Source of the DNA: Bermanella sp034112325
GTDB lineage: Bacteria; Pseudomonadota; Gammaproteobacteria; Pseudomonadales; Oceanobacteraceae
Direction of reading: 5' to 3'
Assembly: GCA_034112325.1 (NCBI GenBank)
Contig: JAWUVO010000027.1
Location: 5,425 to 69,424, forward strand
DNA: 64,000 nt
Both the position numbers and the translations under genes were made by a program. Shown here one piece after another: positions 61,601 through 64,000 of this stretch. The notes beneath the pieces are model-generated. The model was not told the origin of the DNA, ran no database searches, and worked only from the letters and a program-made list of their open reading frames with translations. How positions within the stretch are numbered: position 1 is the stretch's first letter; each line of letters begins with the position of its first letter.

Positions 61601-64000
61601 AAGTGCATTTCACCCGGACGTAATCGTGGAGAACGTAACCTCTCTCCTATTAAGTTATCTCGTATATTCCTATCTCTATGACTAGCTAGATCTATAACAG
61701 CACCCTTAGACTGCACTAAATTACTCAACCAGTATTCACTACGTTGAAATGCATAATTAGGAATTATAATTTTCTGGCCTGGGCTACCAACTTTATTCAA
61801 ATCAATAGCGCCACCCGCCACATAGTAACGAGCCATTGCATCTTGAATTGTATAATGATCATTACTTTTAGGTATTAAAGACGCAATCCAGCGATCTGCT
61901 CCTTTGTGTGAGACGGCTTCAAAACAGCGACGCCCCATTCTGGTCAACGTAGACTGCGGTCCAATTTCAATAAATACATTAGCCTGCTGATCGGCCAGCG
62001 AGTGCATACCTTTCTCAAAGAAAACCGGTGCAAGTATATGTTCACACCAGTAATCGGCACTGGCAAATAAACTGCTTTCAATTTTTCCTGTAATATTTGA
62101 AACAAGACTAATTTTGGGCTGTGAATAATTAATCGTCTCAGCCAATTGTCTAAATTCGCTAACCATAGGAGCCATTAATGGCGAGTGAAAACCATGAGAG
62201 ACTTGAAGGCTGCGTGATTCAATACCTTTTTTCTCTAGGCTTTTAGCAATAATGCCTAGCTCAACTTCGCCACCTGATAATACAACTTGTCCAGGCCCGT
62301 TAATTGCGCCGATTGTTACCCGATGGTTGTATAGCGCTATTTCCGCCGCTAAATCTTCCGCATGAGAAAATACAGCTAGCATACTGCCAGGCTCGTCTAG
62401 TTGGTGCATCAACTTGCCTCTAGCCGTTATAAGCTTTATGGCATCTTCTAAAGAAAATACATCGGCAATACATGCTGCTGCGTATTCCCCTACACTGTGG
62501 CCAATCATATAACTAGGAGTAACCCCCCAACTAAGCCATAGTTTTGCTAAAGCATATTCCAAGCAAAATAAAGCCGGCTGGGTGAACTGAGTTTGATCAA
62601 GAGCTTGCTTACTATTGCCAAATAATAGTGTGGTTAAGGGTATATCGATAATATTCTTTAATAGATTTTCGCACTCATCTATTGCCGTCTTAAAAACAAC
62701 CTCTTTTTGGTAAAGGCCTGCACCCATACATTCGTATTGAGCACCTTGGCCAGTAAACATAAAAGCGGATTTAATCCGTATACCAGTTCCATCTAGAGTC
62801 TGCTTAAATACATTATTTGAAACTTTTTGTGTGTCAATTAGTGCCAGCTCTTCTATAAGCTCTGCTTTAGATTCAACACATAGCGCAACCCTATAATCAA
62901 AATGATCACGTCCTGCGTTCAGGCTATAACAATAATCTTGCCATTGAATATTTTTATGGGACTGCAAGTAGTCTAGTTGCTTAGCTATATTAGCTTGTAG
63001 TGCATTAGGGCTTTTAGCCGAAATACATAATACCTGTCTGCTTGAAACGTTTTTATCTACAGCTAATGTCTGTATATTTTGAGGCTTATATTCTTCAATA
63101 ATTAAATGGGCATTAGTGCCACCAAATCCAAAAGAACTTATTCCTGCGGCTCTTGGCTGTTGATTATTAGTAGGCCAATCTTGCGAAGACGTGGCAATTT
63201 CTAAACCAAGTTTATCCCACTGAACTAGCTTATTTTTTATCTGACAATTTAAATGAGCAGGAATTTTTTTATGTTGCAGTGCCAGTACCACTTTTGATAA
63301 ACCAGCCATCCCCGCAGCGGCTTCTAAATGTCCAATATTTGTTTTTACTGACCCCACTATTAATGGTGCGTTTTTATCTCGAGATGCACAATACACATTG
63401 TTTAACGCCTCAATTTCAATAGGATCACCCAGCGGTGTTCCTGTACCATGAGCTTCTACATATTGGATGTCTTCAGCCTTCAAGTTTGCTTTTTTTAATG
63501 CTCGCTCAATGGCTAATTCTTGAGATGGTCCATTAGGAGCTGTTAAACCATTACTGCGACCATCTTGACTCAGCCCACTACCCTTAATCAAAGCTAAAAT
63601 TGGGTCGCCATTTGCTTCTGCGTCACTCAATCTTTTTAATACAAAAAATCCACAACCTTCTGCCCTAACATAGCCATCAGCGGCATCATCAAACGTTTTA
63701 CAACGGCCATCTGTCGCCATCATTCGCGCTTTGCTAAATGTCAGTGATAAATCAGGAGTTAAAATTAAGTTAACACCACCCACTAAACCTAATGAGCTTT
63801 CACCTGTTTGCAAACTCTGGCAAGCCTGGTGAATGGCCACCAAAGAAGAGCTACAGGCGGTATCCACTGCTTGGCTTGGGCCATTTAAATTTAATACATA
63901 AGAAAGTCGATTCGCAGCAATACTGAATGCATTACCCGTAGCACTATAAGCATCAACACTATTTTGAGTTGTGCTTCTTAAGCGGTCATAATCATTATTA
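58684..64000 (-). CDS. Type I polyketide synthase, KS-AT-DH*-ACP-TE-AfsA-like, start beyond the window
   Basis: The frame stays open to the right edge; 1771 codons are visible and the KS start is missing. Numbering from the KS motif VDTACSSS (valine as 1, active Cys5): KS with His140 and His180; AT about 365-690 with GHSVG (Ser458) and GFHS (558-562), which suggests malonyl-CoA; a DH-like fold about 740-1025 lacking the N-terminal catalytic His; ACP about 1040-1115 with Ser1078 in LGLDSLIAME; thioesterase about 1145-1400 with Ser1225 in GGWSFGG and His1384; AfsA-type double hot-dog about 1430-1727 with HPFFFDHPLDHIPG and a degenerate second copy. No KR, ER or second ACP. It overlaps the next gene. 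Confidence 0.9.
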   Translation of the reverse strand, partial: NNDYDRLRSTTQNSVDAYSATGNAFSIAANRLSYVLNLNGPSQAVDTACSSSLVAIHQACQSLQTGESSLGLVGGVNLILTPDLSLTFSKARMMATDGRCKTFDDAADGYVRAEGCGFFVLKRLSDAEANGDPILALIKGSGLSQDGRSNGLTAPNGPSQELAIERALKKANLKAEDIQYVEAHGTGTPLGDPIEIEALNNVYCASRDKNAPLIVGSVKTNIGHLEAAAGMAGLSKVVLALQHKKIPAHLNCQIKNKLVQWDKLGLEIATSSQDWPTNNQQPRAAGISSFGFGGTNAHLIIEEYKPQNIQTLAVDKNVSSRQVLCISAKSPNALQANIAKQLDYLQSHKNIQWQDYCYSLNAGRDHFDYRVALCVESKAELIEELALIDTQKVSNNVFKQTLDGTGIRIKSAFMFTGQGAQYECMGAGLYQKEVVFKTAIDECENLLKNIIDIPLTTLLFGNSKQALDQTQFTQPALFCLEYALAKLWLSWGVTPSYMIGHSVGEYAAACIADVFSLEDAIKLITARGKLMHQLDEPGSMLAVFSHAEDLAAEIALYNHRVTIGAINGPGQVVLSGGEVELGIIAKSLEKKGIESRSLQVSHGFHSPLMAPMVSEFRQLAETINYSQPKISLVSNITGKIESSLFASADYWCEHILAPVFFEKGMHSLADQQANVFIEIGPQSTLTRMGRRCFEAVSHKGADRWIASLIPKSNDHYTIQDAMARYYVAGGAIDLNKVGSPGQKIIIPNYAFQRSEYWLSNLVQSKGAVIDLASHRDRNIRDNLIGERLRSPRLRPGEMHFNAYFNNQSPFLIKSFFRDSKASLQLPIFIEMMLESGAEAFNTTSVSIQDVDVNREEFGVLGDENINIQTFVEPMATNEIRVKCYLLRPDSLTTEDEWILLSSAIMRKAKLDGIADANRLTMLQNQITQELDTNKYFESCIDRGLYYCSGAPPRIHQLFKNETHVLSEVKLSNDYEYAKSGLRLPHSFIEAGFQAMGSLFYTEHEETFMPYGIGQIDVFSELDETGWIHISVTNRWEEKESHVQINLEWLNQDGQVAVKVSGMHFKAKKLPAVGVLQQLRNKDAEARHQQLSLFLRRLVSKGLGIEEEQIDENRSLMELGLDSLIAMEILGRVRFVLEVEINVVSLQKGISVSELTQLVDERLSLKFGCLENEAEKQKIATEEISPLVILQKGTPGNIPIILVHPLGGSVFCYNDLSKALGNEQPLYALQAHGFIDQSLALNTIEAMASEYIREIRSIQPHGPYLLGGWSFGGIVCLEMAHQLTMQNESVDIIALVDSAPNVFRQINSDKDRDLFILNLVLLELGLEQANIEILEQLPSTDIIEHLHEKIKSQSRQPNVVVKKDVAHRINVMRKLLKVAEDYQPPKYFGSVSLFKAEQAMDKFKSLSNSLGWDDYVNNVDQVQTIPGNHFTLLHGSNVELLASYLKKRIRVKSKQNNRYFENPISDGYASSDNIAINYVELSDQAHVNGIVEVNEAHPFFFDHPLDHIPGTLIIESVCQLLGRLLKPIDPDNENLCPVINNFSISFRRWIEKDVTTEIALKLIDGSSTKLDFSGLISQSDITVSDLSVGIEYRPKANIINFIERSDLLEDKTLLHKKNIDNVLLQPIKSRGINQYECNLAMPSADHIFSSHFNQGLAPLIIIEAARQLVTFLAHKVYDISLKSRMNLVSIDYKVEKSFEINPNIILSHDVKSIQLNLASGISTFEVFVHSDKQLCASVIFTAQAVDENTYQQQRNQTKKNLNIKQNEVENVE

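Noticed and set aside
63865..63867. GTG at the KS active site as the start of the PKS
   Set aside because: The codon is the Val of the conserved VDTACSSS motif, and the frame stays open with KS-like sequence (ATGNAFSIAANRLSY) to the window end, so the true start is outside.
49209..64000. Prodigiosin or tambjamine cluster, suggested by a PEP-synthase-like enzyme with a PPTase
   Set aside because: No proline-loading NRPS, pyrrole oxidase or PigB/PigF-type genes are visible, and the PKS layout with AfsA-like and UbiA genes does not fit. Genes beyond the edge could change this.

Overview
The window looks like the chromosome of a marine, AT-rich gammaproteobacterium related to the Oceanospirillales/Pseudomonadales. 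Gene order tracks Pseudomonas over several blocks: trmL-secB-yibN-gpmI-envC-ctpA-yibQ; yheS-TIGR02444-algP-rsd-dsbB; gshA/tex; pckA-hslO-hslR-yrfG-nudE-cysQ; hemC-hemD-hemX-hemY; hemB-ppk1. An MSHA-type pilus operon at the left edge and the generally low GC fit a marine relative better than Pseudomonas itself. I found no tRNA, rRNA, insertion sequence or CRISPR array.

Layout. 1-2358: the start of an MSHA pilus assembly operon (mshI, a PilN-like gene, mshJ, partial mshK) read leftward. 2593-13758: tRNA methylation, SecB, glycolysis and cell-wall genes, with an RND efflux pair (acrA/acrB type) inserted between envC and ctpA. 13808-23721: YheS, an Ala/Lys-rich AlgP-like protein, an orphan ParA, a WD40-type lipoprotein, Rsd/AlgQ, DsbB, a FliL-like protein, RMF and GshA. 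23850-38341: Tex, an unknown outer-membrane protein, a chalcone-isomerase-like/TonB fusion, PckA, redox-stress and nucleotide genes, signalling proteins and LrgAB. 38515-49119: haem synthesis (hemCDXY, hemB), a thioesterase, a DedA-flavoprotein fusion and polyphosphate kinase.

The most unusual part is 49209-64000. A convergent 4'-phosphopantetheinyl transferase faces a leftward operon of at least 14 kb. The operon encodes an iterative-looking type I polyketide synthase (cut by the window end), an ICMT-family membrane methyltransferase, an SDR-type protein, a PEP-synthase-like phosphotransfer enzyme, a UbiA prenyltransferase, an MMPL/RND exporter and a fatty-acid-hydroxylase-family enzyme. The synthase reads KS-AT-degenerate DH-ACP-TE and ends in an AfsA-type double hot-dog region, the family that makes A-factor butyrolactones in Streptomyces. 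This suggests a membrane-associated, exported lipid-like or prenylated polyketide, perhaps a signal, that I cannot match to a known pathway. Two points suggest either decay or unusual chemistry: an in-frame ochre codon at the conserved C-terminal glutamate of the methyltransferase, and loss of the SDR Tyr/Lys pair.

Regulatory signals seen directly include a perfect TGTGA-N6-TCACA CRP-type site placed at about -61.5 of a predicted rmf promoter, a dyad just upstream of the acrA-like gene, a 9-bp inverted repeat touching the gpmI start codon, two adjacent DnaA-box sequences between lrgA and hemC, a possible leader peptide before rsd, and five strong intrinsic terminators.
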